Positions 43,714-52,738 of a stretch of 64,000 nt of DNA are shown here, piece after piece. The position numbers and the translations under genes are program-made. This DNA is from Lachnospiraceae bacterium (lineage in GTDB: Bacteria; Bacillota; Clostridia; Lachnospirales; Lachnospiraceae): NCBI GenBank assembly GCA_024404675.1, contig JAKSPO010000001.1, positions 1-64,000 of the forward strand. The letters run 5' to 3'. The notes below the pieces were generated by a model. That model was not told the DNA's origin. It was given only the letters and a program-made list of their open reading frames with translations, and made no database searches. Numbering within the stretch: the first letter of the stretch is position 1; every line of letters begins with the position of its first letter.

Positions 43714-45360
43714 ATGAGAAAATTCCTGATTCTTTTAGTGATTCTGTGTGCTGTTTTCATGACGGCGTGCGGCGAGGAGGAGAAGTCCTCCGGTGTGAAG
43801 AGAGAGCAGAGTGGCTCTAAGGTTACGAATGCTCCGGATGAAAAGGACCCGTCCGGGACTCCTAAGCCCGGAGACAATGATCCGACACCGGAACCGACAA
43901 AGCCTGCTTCCACAGAGTTTACAGGGCATTACAGCAACAATCTCTATGCAACAGGCGGCCGCCTGGTAGAGGACGAGGGATGTACGTTCCTTCTTGATAA
44001 TGACGAACGTGGTCAGAAGCAGTGCCTTTATTCCATAAGTGACAGTGCGGATGCGAAGCCGGTTCTTCTGATGGAGATTCCTACTTATAACGAGGGCGGT
44101 TATATGATTCCGCTTGAATATTACGGTATGGTTGGATACGGCAATATGCTTTATCTTCTGGACGGTCACGATCGGGACAATACAGTGATTTATTACTGCG
44201 CAAAGGATGGTAAGAGTCAGGGAAAGTTCGGCAATATTCCGGGAATTGTTGCCGTAGAAGGCGCATCCTCGGTTGGCAGTAAGATGTATTATGTTTCTTA
44301 TCCCTACAGAGATTATTTCGACGAGCGGCTTGGCGATTGTGCGGATCGGATTACGCTTTACGAGGTGGATTTTGAGAAGAAAACAATCAATCCGGTTTCG
44401 ATGTCCGTGAAGCTTGGCGAGTTAGAGCATATCCGAATTGCCGGCGTTACAAGCGAGGCAGTCTATTACGTCCTTTGCGGCAAATTTGACAGCGACCTGA
44501 AGGGCTTCTATCGCTACGACCTTGCGAGCGGTGCAAGTAAGGAAATCTTAAAGAAAAAGAGCGAAGATCTTGGTGCGCTCACATTAGCGGGGCATTATAT
44601 CCTTTTTGAAGACGATCACGATATCTACAGTGTGGATGTTCTGACGGGCGAGCTTTATCGGATTGCTACGGATGTAAGCCTTCGCTCCGAGGCACATGTT
44701 GTGGACGATGTTGTCTATTATCTGCTTGATGAGGTGGAGCTTTTCAGCTGTGACATCCACGGCGATAACCGTAAAAGGGTTGCTTCGAAGGCACCGGGGA
44801 CACATAATGACAAGAAGACACTCGGAACTTCCGGAGACTGGTTCTATTATACGGTTGATGATTCCTTCTACAGAATGAAGCGCGACAGCAGCACCTTCCC
44901 TTCCGAGGAGCAGACACTTGTCGTTCCCGAGAAGCCGGTGCTTCAGGTAAATGAGGGGGTATTCGTACCGGATACTTCCATCTTCGGACAGACAATTGCA
45001 CAGCTTAATCAGTATTTCGGCTCGATTCCGACACCCGAGACCTGGGAGTGGGAAGGTGGCTATGATTCGTATACGGATATCTATTTTAACGGAGACAAGT
45101 ATACGCTTTTCTTCACCCGCAACAAGCTTCATGCGGTACGTTTTGAGTTCTATTCCTACGATATTCCCAGGTATCTGGTGGAAGAGTATACGGCCAGATA
45201 CGGTTCTTATCAGATGCGTACAGATAGCTACGGCAACGTGATTTCGACCGGCATCAATGGCTACGGTTATCGTTTCAGAACCGATTTCGGTTATCTGGAT
45301 CTGTTCTACAATTACTACGACGAGGAGCCGCATACGGCGATTCATTTCAGTCTTTACTAG
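43714..45360 (+). CDS. Lipoprotein of unknown function with propeller-like repeats
   Basis: This 548-residue protein has a lipoprotein signal ending MTAC (Cys19), a Pro/Thr linker to about residue 65, and then repeated segments such as VGYGNMLYLLDG, SSVGSKMYYVSYP, VVDDVVYYLLDEVELFSCDIHG and GDWFYYTVDDSFYRM. These look like beta-propeller blades of the DUF5050 kind. The last 130 residues differ and may be a separate domain. The ATG at 43714 follows AAAGGAGG. It overlaps nothing but starts 14 bp after the aldehyde dehydrogenase stop. I do not recognise a specific function. Confidence 0.75.
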   Translation: MRKFLILLVILCAVFMTACGEEEKSSGVKREQSGSKVTNAPDEKDPSGTPKPGDNDPTPEPTKPASTEFTGHYSNNLYATGGRLVEDEGCTFLLDNDERGQKQCLYSISDSADAKPVLLMEIPTYNEGGYMIPLEYYGMVGYGNMLYLLDGHDRDNTVIYYCAKDGKSQGKFGNIPGIVAVEGASSVGSKMYYVSYPYRDYFDERLGDCADRITLYEVDFEKKTINPVSMSVKLGELEHIRIAGVTSEAVYYVLCGKFDSDLKGFYRYDLASGASKEILKKKSEDLGALTLAGHYILFEDDHDIYSVDVLTGELYRIATDVSLRSEAHVVDDVVYYLLDEVELFSCDIHGDNRKRVASKAPGTHNDKKTLGTSGDWFYYTVDDSFYRMKRDSSTFPSEEQTLVVPEKPVLQVNEGVFVPDTSIFGQTIAQLNQYFGSIPTPETWEWEGGYDSYTDIYFNGDKYTLFFTRNKLHAVRFEFYSYDIPRYLVEEYTARYGSYQMRTDSYGNVISTGINGYGYRFRTDFGYLDLFYNYYDEEPHTAIHFSLY

Positions 45361-45394
45361 TGTATTGATGGAGTTTATATGCGGAGGGTAAGCT

Positions 45395-45844
45395 ATGGTT
45401 CGGTTGGTTTATGTTATTATCATATCGCTTCCCCTGATCATATATTACCTGCTTCGCTGCAATTATGTTGTCGGACATGCAGAAAAATATACGGAAGAGA
45501 ATCGATAATCCATTGCAAAGCATATGGTGCACTTCGTAAAGAAGAACGGACGGCGGTATTTCATCTTCCCGGAAGGGCAGTATAACGATAATACGAACAA
45601 TATGCTTTCGTTTAAACCCGGTGCCTTCAAATGCTCGGTGAAAGCAAAGGCACCGATTGTACCGGTTGCTTTGGTGGATTCTTATAAGGTGTTTAAGCGG
45701 AATACGTTAAGGACAGTGAAGACACAGGTGCATTTTCTGAAGCCGCTTTATTATGAGGATTATAAAGAGTATTCCACTATGGAGATTGCTGAGATTGTGC
45801 GCGAGCGAATCGTACAGGCAATCGAGCAGATGCAGGGAGCGTAA
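45395..45844 (+). pseudogene. Internally deleted 1-acyl-glycerol-3-phosphate acyltransferase (plsC-like)
   Basis: Two pieces of a PlsC-type acyltransferase lie in order. The first (45395-45508) encodes 37 residues with a membrane helix, VRLVYVIIISLPLIIYYLL, and HAEKYTEENR, then a stop. The second (45524-45844) encodes the C-terminal half from GRRYFIFPEGQYN, acyltransferase motif III, through KAKAPIVPVALVDSYKVF to the end. The region between, which should hold the catalytic NHxxxxD motif and motif II, is missing. GGAGGG before 45395 suggests the start is still translated, but the enzyme cannot be active. Active acyltransferase is presumably encoded elsewhere. Confidence 0.82.
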
Positions 45845-45878
45845 GCCGGAGTTAGTAGTAACCTATCCATTGTGATGG

Positions 45879-45907
45879 TTGTTGTGGGTGTTTAACTGTG
45901 TTATAAT
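45879..45907 (+). promoter_or_regulatory. Sigma-A type promoter of the large secreted protein gene
   Basis: TTGTTG (45879-45884) and a perfect TATAAT (45902-45907) are 17 bp apart, about 65 bp before the start. Confidence 0.6.
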
Positions 45908-45972
45908 GAGAGAATATGATGAATAACACTTAGAACAGGCGGACTGTTTTAAGAACGGAGGAACAGTTTAGT

Positions 45973-48900
45973 ATGAAGAATATGAAAAGACTCCTTGCAG
46001 TTATGCTTGCGTTAGTCCTGGTTTGCGGGGTGCTACCGATGACAACGCATGCAGCGGAGAGCGAGAATCCGTACAATGGTAATGTTCATTTCGGATATGT
46101 GATTGGAGGAGAGACTCCCATATTGCTCGACCGTAACGATCGATATCTCTCGGTTAACGCGGGAACGCCAACAGTGCATAGAACGGAGCCCGATAACTGG
46201 TGTGCTTATTATAATCGGGAGACTGGTGTTCTTACACTGAAGGATTATAATGGTCCCCAGATCAGGCTGGATACAGTGCCCGGTGACTTTACCGTAAAGC
46301 TCATCGGTACGAATGTGATTAACAGTCCGACGAGCATAGGAAACAGAAACTACGGTATCCAGAAGACGAACAGTTCCGGTGCATTTATTATTACCGCCGA
46401 CGAAGCAGCTACGCTTACAATCAATGTAACCGGTAGCGAGGGGCAGGTTGCACACGGTATCGATATGAATATTCAGGGGTGGAAGGACTGCTCCTTTACA
46501 CTTGGCGGAAAGGCACATCTGATTGTGAATGCGCAGGCAGTAACTGCCGATTACTCTAACGGTGCAGTAGGAATCTATGCGAGTGCAGTACCGGTTACGA
46601 TTCAGGATGATGCTTCCTACACGGCGAGAATTGAGAATGCAGCGAGTTGCGCTTCCGTTCCGACCTCCCGTTGCGGTATCTTTACGGGTGTTACGCCCAT
46701 TCTGATCGATACCACCGGAAGCATTGATATGGATTGCTCACAGCATGTGGAAGATAATGATAAGAGTGCCGGTTTCAGCGGAAACATTCTTACCGTGAAA
46801 AAGGTTGGAGGTTTTGTTGTAAAAACTACACCGAACGAATTCAGTAATCTGAAGAACAGCGATGCTTACTGGCCGAATGCCAATTACCTTGATATGGATG
46901 CATATTGGTTTGAGACCTATGTTACCGAGACGGAGAAGACCTATACAATCACTGAGAGAATCCCCGGTTCCCAGTACAAGGTGTTCTTAGAAGAACCTGC
47001 CGATCTTGCAATCAGCGTCGGTGCGACGGCTACGATGAAGATGGCAATGGATAAGGATCTGATTGTGTCGAACGGTTATGCGACGATATTTCTTCAGGAG
47101 CAGACCGGCGAGGATACCTGGGATACTGTTTATCCGCTGTCGCCCGGTGGCTATGGTGGTTCCTTGAAGCTTATAAAAAGTGATACAGAGGCTACGAAAA
47201 CATATCGTTGGCAGGTTAGTACCACTACTGCCGGTAAACAGGAAAGTAAGCCCTTTACAGTTACCTGGGCATATGGCCAATTCACAAAGCAGCCGAAAGG
47301 CGGAAGCAGTGAAGCAGGTCAGCCGTTTAAGGTTGAATTTGCGGCCAATATAACTGATCGTTATATCGGTGTAGAGAAATATGACGCTTCGAAGGACACC
47401 TGGGCTATGCAGGGTCGTTTCGCTTCCACGGAGACTACTTATACCATTCCTTACGGAACACCTTTTGTGACCGATCGGTACAGACTCTATATTGACAAAG
47501 GCGGGATCGACGGAGCAACCATATACAGTGATGAGTTTGAGATCACCTGGGGAGCTGATATTTTTAAAACGCAGCCTACAGGTGGCAGAGTTCTTCGGAA
47601 TGATAAATTCATGGTTTCTTTCGCTGTTAAGGATTATGCCGAAGGGGCAACCCTCCTTCTTCAGAGAAAGTATGAAGACCATTGGTATGATATGGGTGCA
47701 ATTAAGCCGAACGATCAGATCGACGGTAGCCCGGTAATCAATACGGTAACCTACAGAGTGGTATGTACTTATAAGGGAAATACTTATTACAGTGACGAGT
47801 TTAAGGTTATCTGGGAAGACGGTGGCTGGATCAGAATTCCTACGAGCGAGCTTGTTTTAACGCCTAACCGGATCGAAGCCGGCACGGTCCTTACGATCAA
47901 TGAGGATGTCATTGAAACGAATCAGGACATCTATGACGGTTACTTGGAAGGTAATATTAACTGGATCTATACCGAATCCGATGGCAGCGTCCATATTCTT
48001 CGTCCGAAGGATCTGAGCAGCCTTACGATTACGGAGAATATGCTTGGCGGAAAGGTATACTGCATTGTATACGGCCTTAATGACATATACGCCTTTGTAT
48101 CGTCGGTAATATCGCTTACGGAAACGGACGAAGCAGTGCTTCTTGGTTACTCCCTTTCCCTGACGGATCAGATTGGTGTTAATTTCCATATTGCACTTCC
48201 CGAGGATGTACTTGCGGATGACGGCGCATATCTGGAATTCACGGTTCCCGGTGCCGAAAAGCAGACAGTAGCGGTTGTGGATTCGGATGTACGTACGGTA
48301 GATGACAAGGAGTGTTATGTATTCCGCTGCGAGGTTGCGCCGAAGCAGATCATGGATACAATCACCGCAAGAGTCATGACGAGTGACGGAGAGTGCAGCG
48401 GCGAGTATGAATTTGCCGTATGGGATTATATTCAGTATATTTATGACAACGAAGAGGCCTATGATGCAGATACGCTTGCGCTTGTAAGGGCAATCAATCT
48501 GTATGGCTACTACGCACAGAAGTATTTCAATTATCATACGGAAAACCTTGCAGATATCGAGCAGGCAGACGCTGCAACGCTTAGCGACAATATGCTTGAG
48601 ACGCTTGGCATCAGCTTTACCGCTACATCCTTAGATACCGTCGGCGACACGCTTGCTTCGATGGGAATCGATGTATACGGCCATAGCCTGATTCTTGCAT
48701 CGCAGGTGAAGCTTAGAATGTATTTTGGTATGAGCGATAAGCTTGTAGCAGGCCTTTCGGGCAATGCGATTGTGGATACTGCTACCGGTGCGGCCTATAC
48801 ACTTAAGAAGTATCAGGACGGCATCTATTACATTGAATCGGATGCCTACTTGGCAAATGAAGGCATGAAGCCTTTACAGATTACAATCACGGTTGACGGC

Positions 48901-49047
48901 AAGACGGTTACGATTACGTCTTATACCTATCAGTACTGTAAGGATGCTTTGCTTAACAAAGCTACGGATACAGCACTTAAGAATCTGGTAAATGCTTACG
49001 TATATTACACTTATACTGCAAATCTTGTGAAGCCCTACAAGCCTTAA
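45973..49047 (+). CDS. Large secreted multidomain protein of unknown function
   Basis: This 1024-residue protein begins with a signal peptide (LLAVMLALVLVCGVLPMTTHA, cut near residue 28). Residues about 30-330 are rich in short beta segments (TGVLTLKDYNGPQIRLD, FTVKLIGTNVI) and resemble carbohydrate-binding beta-helix domains. Ig-like repeats follow, marked by FTKQPKGG (about 437) and FKTQPTGG (about 530). A C-terminal region from about 722 (LGYSLSLTDQIGVNFHIALPE) ends without an LPxTG anchor. Such proteins are commonly surface or matrix proteins in Lachnospiraceae; the function is inferred only in that general sense. Confidence 0.78.
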   Translation: MKNMKRLLAVMLALVLVCGVLPMTTHAAESENPYNGNVHFGYVIGGETPILLDRNDRYLSVNAGTPTVHRTEPDNWCAYYNRETGVLTLKDYNGPQIRLDTVPGDFTVKLIGTNVINSPTSIGNRNYGIQKTNSSGAFIITADEAATLTINVTGSEGQVAHGIDMNIQGWKDCSFTLGGKAHLIVNAQAVTADYSNGAVGIYASAVPVTIQDDASYTARIENAASCASVPTSRCGIFTGVTPILIDTTGSIDMDCSQHVEDNDKSAGFSGNILTVKKVGGFVVKTTPNEFSNLKNSDAYWPNANYLDMDAYWFETYVTETEKTYTITERIPGSQYKVFLEEPADLAISVGATATMKMAMDKDLIVSNGYATIFLQEQTGEDTWDTVYPLSPGGYGGSLKLIKSDTEATKTYRWQVSTTTAGKQESKPFTVTWAYGQFTKQPKGGSSEAGQPFKVEFAANITDRYIGVEKYDASKDTWAMQGRFASTETTYTIPYGTPFVTDRYRLYIDKGGIDGATIYSDEFEITWGADIFKTQPTGGRVLRNDKFMVSFAVKDYAEGATLLLQRKYEDHWYDMGAIKPNDQIDGSPVINTVTYRVVCTYKGNTYYSDEFKVIWEDGGWIRIPTSELVLTPNRIEAGTVLTINEDVIETNQDIYDGYLEGNINWIYTESDGSVHILRPKDLSSLTITENMLGGKVYCIVYGLNDIYAFVSSVISLTETDEAVLLGYSLSLTDQIGVNFHIALPEDVLADDGAYLEFTVPGAEKQTVAVVDSDVRTVDDKECYVFRCEVAPKQIMDTITARVMTSDGECSGEYEFAVWDYIQYIYDNEEAYDADTLALVRAINLYGYYAQKYFNYHTENLADIEQADAATLSDNMLETLGISFTATSLDTVGDTLASMGIDVYGHSLILASQVKLRMYFGMSDKLVAGLSGNAIVDTATGAAYTLKKYQDGIYYIESDAYLANEGMKPLQITITVDGKTVTITSYTYQYCKDALLNKATDTALKNLVNAYVYYTYTANLVKPYKP

Positions 49048-49068
49048 GCGAGTGTTTATGTGAATTTC

Positions 49069-49114
49069 TATGTGCCACAAATCTGAAAGGACGGTTTGTG
49101 GCACATATTTGTCT
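49069..49114 (+). terminator. Terminator of the large secreted protein gene
   Basis: A perfect 13-bp stem (49069-49081 with 49095-49107) closes on 13 bases and is followed by TTTGTCTT. Confidence 0.75.
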
Positions 49115-49160
49115 TCTTAGGCAAGAAGGGAAGAATGCAGGCAGATGAGGAGGGAAATGG

Positions 49161-49571
49161 ATGCAGATTGACGATGTGAAAAACGAAATCCGCCGCCTTG
49201 GCTTCTCGGTGGAGGACACAAGTAATGATGGATTTTTCATCAAGAAGGAGACGATTCCCGGCATAGAGGAGCTCGTCCGTCTGATCGAATGGATTCCGGC
49301 TGAAAAATGTATCTTCTTCTGGAATTATTATCATGTCACGGTTACCGACCCCGGCTCGTATGTGACCGCGGTTGTGTTAGGGGATCATGCAGTCTATCAG
49401 GAAGGCAACCACGGCTGGAGCAATCATTTTCAAAGAATCTCCCTTCTGGATCTGGCAGAATTGATTCAGAAGAACTGGGACAAGGACTGGGAGCAGGGCA
49501 GATACTTGAACGGTATTGAGATCAAAAGGTTCTATCATAATAGCGGTAATGCGTATCTGAAGCAGCTGTAG
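49161..49571 (+). CDS. Small protein of unknown function
   Basis: I do not recognise this 136-residue protein. It has no signal peptide or membrane segment, is acidic and rich in aromatic residues (FFWNYYHVTVTD, HGWSNHF, RFYHNSGNAYL), and looks like a compact alpha/beta domain. GAGGAGGGAAA supports the start. It lies between a terminator and a Nudix gene in an accessory stretch. Its make-up would fit a small immunity-like or cytoplasmic accessory protein, but nothing in the sequence proves that. Confidence 0.65.
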   Translation: MQIDDVKNEIRRLGFSVEDTSNDGFFIKKETIPGIEELVRLIEWIPAEKCIFFWNYYHVTVTDPGSYVTAVVLGDHAVYQEGNHGWSNHFQRISLLDLAELIQKNWDKDWEQGRYLNGIEIKRFYHNSGNAYLKQL

Positions 49572-49636
49572 GATAGAAGTATGTGCAGGAGGCATATGAA
49601 TTGGGAAAGCGCATTGTGGGAAAGTGAGGAATTAAG

Positions 49637-50101
49637 ATGACCGGATATATGGCAGAGATGCGAAAGCTGGTGGGGCACCGGACGGTGATACAATGTGCGG
49701 CAAGTATCATCTGTGTGGATGCGGACGGCAGGATACTGCTTGGCTTGAGAAGCGATAACCATATGTGGGGATACGCAGGCGGTGCGGTGGAAATTGACGA
49801 ATATGCGGAGGATTGCGCGAAGAGAGAGCTGTTCGAAGAGATGGGGATTACGGCAGATGCGATAGAGTTCTTCTTTGTAAACTCCGGACCGGAGACGCAT
49901 TATATCTATCCAAACGGCGATGAGGTGTCCAATTTTGAAATCGTATACCTGTGCAGAGCCTGGCACGGGACGCCTGAAGCAAGGGACGGGGAGATGGAAG
50001 AATTACGATTCTTCCGTGTTGGTGAGATCGAGCCAGAGCAGATATCGCCGCCAATCAGAAGGGTAATGGCGGAATATAGAAAGCGTGTACAAGGGGAATG
50101 A
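49637..50101 (+). CDS. Nudix hydrolase
   Basis: This 154-residue protein contains a complete Nudix box, GAVEIDEYAEDCAKRELFEEMGI (G, x5, E, x7, REUxEExGU pattern), which binds metal and hydrolyses nucleoside diphosphate derivatives. Substrate is not predictable. GTGAGGA lies before the start. It follows the unknown small protein by 65 bp. Confidence 0.88.
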   Translation: MTGYMAEMRKLVGHRTVIQCAASIICVDADGRILLGLRSDNHMWGYAGGAVEIDEYAEDCAKRELFEEMGITADAIEFFFVNSGPETHYIYPNGDEVSNFEIVYLCRAWHGTPEARDGEMEELRFFRVGEIEPEQISPPIRRVMAEYRKRVQGE

Positions 50102-50139
50102 CCGGCTTGTAGCGATGGAGGAATACATGAGTATTATCG

Positions 50140-50404
50140 GTGGGTATCAAAAAACATGGATTTGACGCATACGGCGAGAAGGTTCTTAAGGCCGAGCAGA
50201 TTGCAAACCATTGTCTCAGTAAGGCCTGTGCAGAAAGCATCGCTGCTGACGGTATGCTAAGTGCCTTACTTGAGAAGGCGAAGAGAAAGGGCGGGTTCTC
50301 GACTTTCGATTGCGAAAAGCATGACGGAGTTCCAGGGCGGAAGCATGCGAGTAGCCATAGACGGTGATCTGTTCAAGGCTACACTTAGCTTCCCGTTAGT
50401 ATAA
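50140..50404 (+). pseudogene. Decayed sensor histidine kinase remnant
   Basis: The final part (about 50282-50404) reads SRLSIAKSMTEFQGGSMRV then AIDGDLFKATLSFPLV and a stop. This matches the C-terminal end of a HATPase domain, normally GLGLSIAKS followed by a GG segment and a final beta strand. The glycine-rich G2 box before it is broken: KRKGG is in another frame and GLGL is lost. Upstream, an open frame from 50140 encodes KHGFDAYGEKVLKAEQIANH and more, which I cannot assign; a stop follows MSIIGGYQ in a neighbouring frame. H box, N box and any sensor domain are absent. The 3' tail of a kinase gene has survived. Confidence 0.6.
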
Positions 50405-50455
50405 GAGACTCCTTTTTATTACTCATTTTATCAAGTAATCGGAAGGAATATAGGA

Positions 50456-50480
50456 TATAATACAATCATGATATCATGAT
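50456..50480. promoter_or_regulatory. -10 element and perfect 16-bp palindrome before the AraC-GGDEF gene
   Basis: TATAAT (50456-50461) is followed at 50465-50480 by ATCATGATATCATGAT, a perfect 16-bp palindrome placed at the expected transcription start. No good -35 hexamer is seen, as at activator-dependent promoters. It is a good candidate operator for the downstream regulator. Confidence 0.55.
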
Positions 50481-50496
50481 AGAAAGGACGAGGAGC

Positions 50497-51327
50497 ATGG
50501 AGAAGATACAGATTCTTATGGAAGCGCTTGCATACATAGATAATAATCTGACGGAAGCTTTGAATACAGAAGACATCGCGAATCATCTGTACTGTTCTAA
50601 GTCCACTATCGAAAAGCTTTTTAAGTATATTAATGACATGTCAATCAGAGAGTATATCATTCGAAGGAGAATGAGTAAGGCTGCCCGTGAGATGATCGCG
50701 CATCCGGAGCTGACGCTTTTAGTTATCGGAATCCGGTACGGATACGGAAGCAATGAGGCATTTTCCAGAGCATTTTACGGTGTGTGGCAGGTATTACCTT
50801 CGGAATTCAGGAAGAATCCCGCAAGCTATGAGCTGTTTCCGGGGTATAGACTTGACAGAGAGTTAATGGAGGAAAAACGCATGAAAGACAGAAAGAAGAT
50901 TGATATCAGTGAATTATATGATTGTATTAAGGCCAGAAGAGAATGTTATCTTGTGCTTGGTGATGTAAAGCATCTGACGCCGATTAACGAGATTTCTACC
51001 AAGGCAGGTGATCTTGCCATTATCACCGCTATGAACCGTATGGTAGAAGCATCGGGCGCGGAGGATGTTGTATTTCGAATCGGCGGGGATGAATTTGTCA
51101 TCTTAACGAATTCTACCGATGAGGATTACGCCAAAGGCCTGTGCAGGGAGATTACGAGCCATAACAAGGAGTGCATCGAATGGGATAACAGGCAGATTCC
51201 TTTGTCGATGTACACAAAGGCTGTCCGCGTAGACGCTTCGGGTGTACTTCGCTATTCCGAGTTCTTCTCGATGTTACATGAGGAGCTTAGCGATGAGTTC
51301 AAAAGTCAGGCCGAGAATGTAGAGTAA
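50497..51327 (+). CDS. AraC-type regulator fused to a GGDEF domain
   Basis: This 276-residue protein joins two domains. Residues 1 to about 105 are an AraC double helix-turn-helix (NTEDIANHLYCSKSTIEKLFK, IREYIIRRRMSKAAREM, VIGIRYGYGSNEAFSRAF). Residues about 140-270 are a short diguanylate-cyclase-like domain with GDVKHLTPINE, KAGDLAII and an intact FRIGGDEFVIL (GGDEF at 196-200). Here the DNA-binding part comes first and no ligand-binding cupin or receiver is present. The GGDEF part may make c-di-GMP or may bind nucleotide as a sensor; it is shorter than the usual 160 residues. AAAGG lies 9 bp before the chosen ATG; an ATG at 50476 falls in the palindrome. Confidence 0.8.
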   Translation: MEKIQILMEALAYIDNNLTEALNTEDIANHLYCSKSTIEKLFKYINDMSIREYIIRRRMSKAAREMIAHPELTLLVIGIRYGYGSNEAFSRAFYGVWQVLPSEFRKNPASYELFPGYRLDRELMEEKRMKDRKKIDISELYDCIKARRECYLVLGDVKHLTPINEISTKAGDLAIITAMNRMVEASGAEDVVFRIGGDEFVILTNSTDEDYAKGLCREITSHNKECIEWDNRQIPLSMYTKAVRVDASGVLRYSEFFSMLHEELSDEFKSQAENVE

Positions 51328-51362
51328 GCTTTGGCTTGCACGGCTAAAATGGGACACTTTTT

Positions 51363-51401
51363 AAGAGGATTCGGTTCATCATCGGATCCTCTTATTCTTT
51401 C
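51363..51401 (+). terminator. Terminator of the AraC-GGDEF gene
   Basis: AAGAGGATTCG (51363-51373) pairs with CGGATCCTCTT (51383-51393) with one wobble, followed by ATTCTTTC. Confidence 0.6.
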
Positions 51402-51428
51402 GCGGGGCGGGAAATGTATGATCCGATG

Positions 51429-51457
51429 TTGAGTTTCCGATGGGAGTGTGCTACAAT
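51429..51457 (+). promoter_or_regulatory. Sigma-A type promoter of the YeiH-like gene
   Basis: TTGAGT (51429-51434) and TACAAT (51452-51457) are 17 bp apart, 53 bp before the start codon. Confidence 0.55.
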
Positions 51458-51510
51458 GAAGCCTATCTGTAAATGTGATAAGGTCTGAAAACAGGTAAGG
51501 AGAACCAGCT

Positions 51511-52596
51511 ATGAAATTCACAAAGAAAACAATCCCGGGAATCATAATCTGCGCGATTATTGCAGCAATTGCGACATTTCTAGGTCAGGTCAAAATCGGA
51601 AGCGTATCGCTTGAAGTGATTGGAGCCCCGGTATTTGCTATATTAATCGGCATGCTCATAACGCTTATCAGAGCGTCCTTTTCTGCTGGTGCGACGGTTC
51701 AGCCGGGCATCAAATTCACCTCTAAAAAAATTCTTCAGTGGGCAGTGGTTATTCTGGGATTTTCCTTAAACCTTGGAACCATTGCCAAGGTCGGAACACA
51801 AAGTCTTCCGGTAATCATATGCACAATATCGACTGCTTTGATTACGGCGTTCTTTATGATGAAGCTTTTGAGAATTGACGCCAAGGTTTCTACGCTGATC
51901 GGAGTAGGCTCTTCCATATGCGGTGGTTCAGCCATCGCAGCTACGGCACCTGTAATTGAAGCCGATGACGAAGAGGTGGCACAGGCAATTTCCGTTATCT
52001 TTTTGTTTAATGTTATGGCGGCACTGATATTTCCTTCACTGGGACGGGCAATCGGCCTTGGCTCAGAGGGCTTTGCAATCTTTGCGGGAACAGCCGTAAA
52101 TGACACCTCCTCCGTTACCGCAGCAGCCTCTACCGCTGAGGGACTGTACGGCGTTGAGGGGATTTTGTCAACAGCAGTTACCGTAAAGCTGACAAGAACG
52201 CTTGCGATTATTCCGATTACGTTGGTACTTGCCCTTTACAGAATGTATTCTGTGAAGAAAACAGGTGGAACATCAAGTACATTTGATTTTAAAAAGATAT
52301 TCCCCTGGTTCATCCTGTTCTTTATAGGTGCCTCAATCATCACAACGCTTGTGGGAATCGTTCCCGCCTCCGCATTTACCGGCTTTTACAAGGATAGCTT
52401 TGTGCCGGCAATGAAATGGCTGGCTAAATTTTTTATTGCAATGGCAATGTGTGCGATTGGATTGAATACAGATATTGTTAAGTTAATAAAAAAGGGCGGG
52501 AAGCCTATTCTTATGGGCTTTGTGTGCTGGATGGCGATTACTGCTGTTTCTCTTGGTATCCAGCTGCTGACGGGCATATATTATACGAATCTGTAG
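51511..52596 (+). CDS. YeiH/UPF0324 family putative sulfate exporter
   Basis: This 361-residue membrane protein has about ten hydrophobic segments and the family signature [42 protein letters not shown] in the centre, then [13 protein letters not shown]. The family is annotated as putative sulfate exporters on limited evidence. GGAGAACC lies before the start. It has its own promoter and stands alone. Confidence 0.88.
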   Translation: MKFTKKTIPGIIICAIIAAIATFLGQVKIGSVSLEVIGAPVFAILIGMLITLIRASFSAGATVQPGIKFTSKKILQWAVVILGFSLNLGTIAKVGTQSLPVIICTISTALITAFFMMKLLRIDAKVSTLIGVGSSICGGSAIAATAPVIEADDEEVAQAISVIFLFNVMAALIFPSLGRAIGLGSEGFAIFAGTAVNDTSSVTAAASTAEGLYGVEGILSTAVTVKLTRTLAIIPITLVLALYRMYSVKKTGGTSSTFDFKKIFPWFILFFIGASIITTLVGIVPASAFTGFYKDSFVPAMKWLAKFFIAMAMCAIGLNTDIVKLIKKGGKPILMGFVCWMAITAVSLGIQLLTGIYYTNL

Positions 52597-52738
52597 TATC
52601 GAAGGTACGTATGCCACGCCCCCGGAGTAGTAGGTGCAATGCTTATCCGTTTTTTTACAGATAGACGATGCTTAAGAGGAGCGTGCGAAAAAGGTGCGGT
52701 GGGGCGGCACAGGATAGCTTCGATAGGAATAGACAATT

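Noticed and set aside
45379-45585. Reading frame across the plsC remnant
   Set aside because: It is out of frame with both recognisable acyltransferase pieces.
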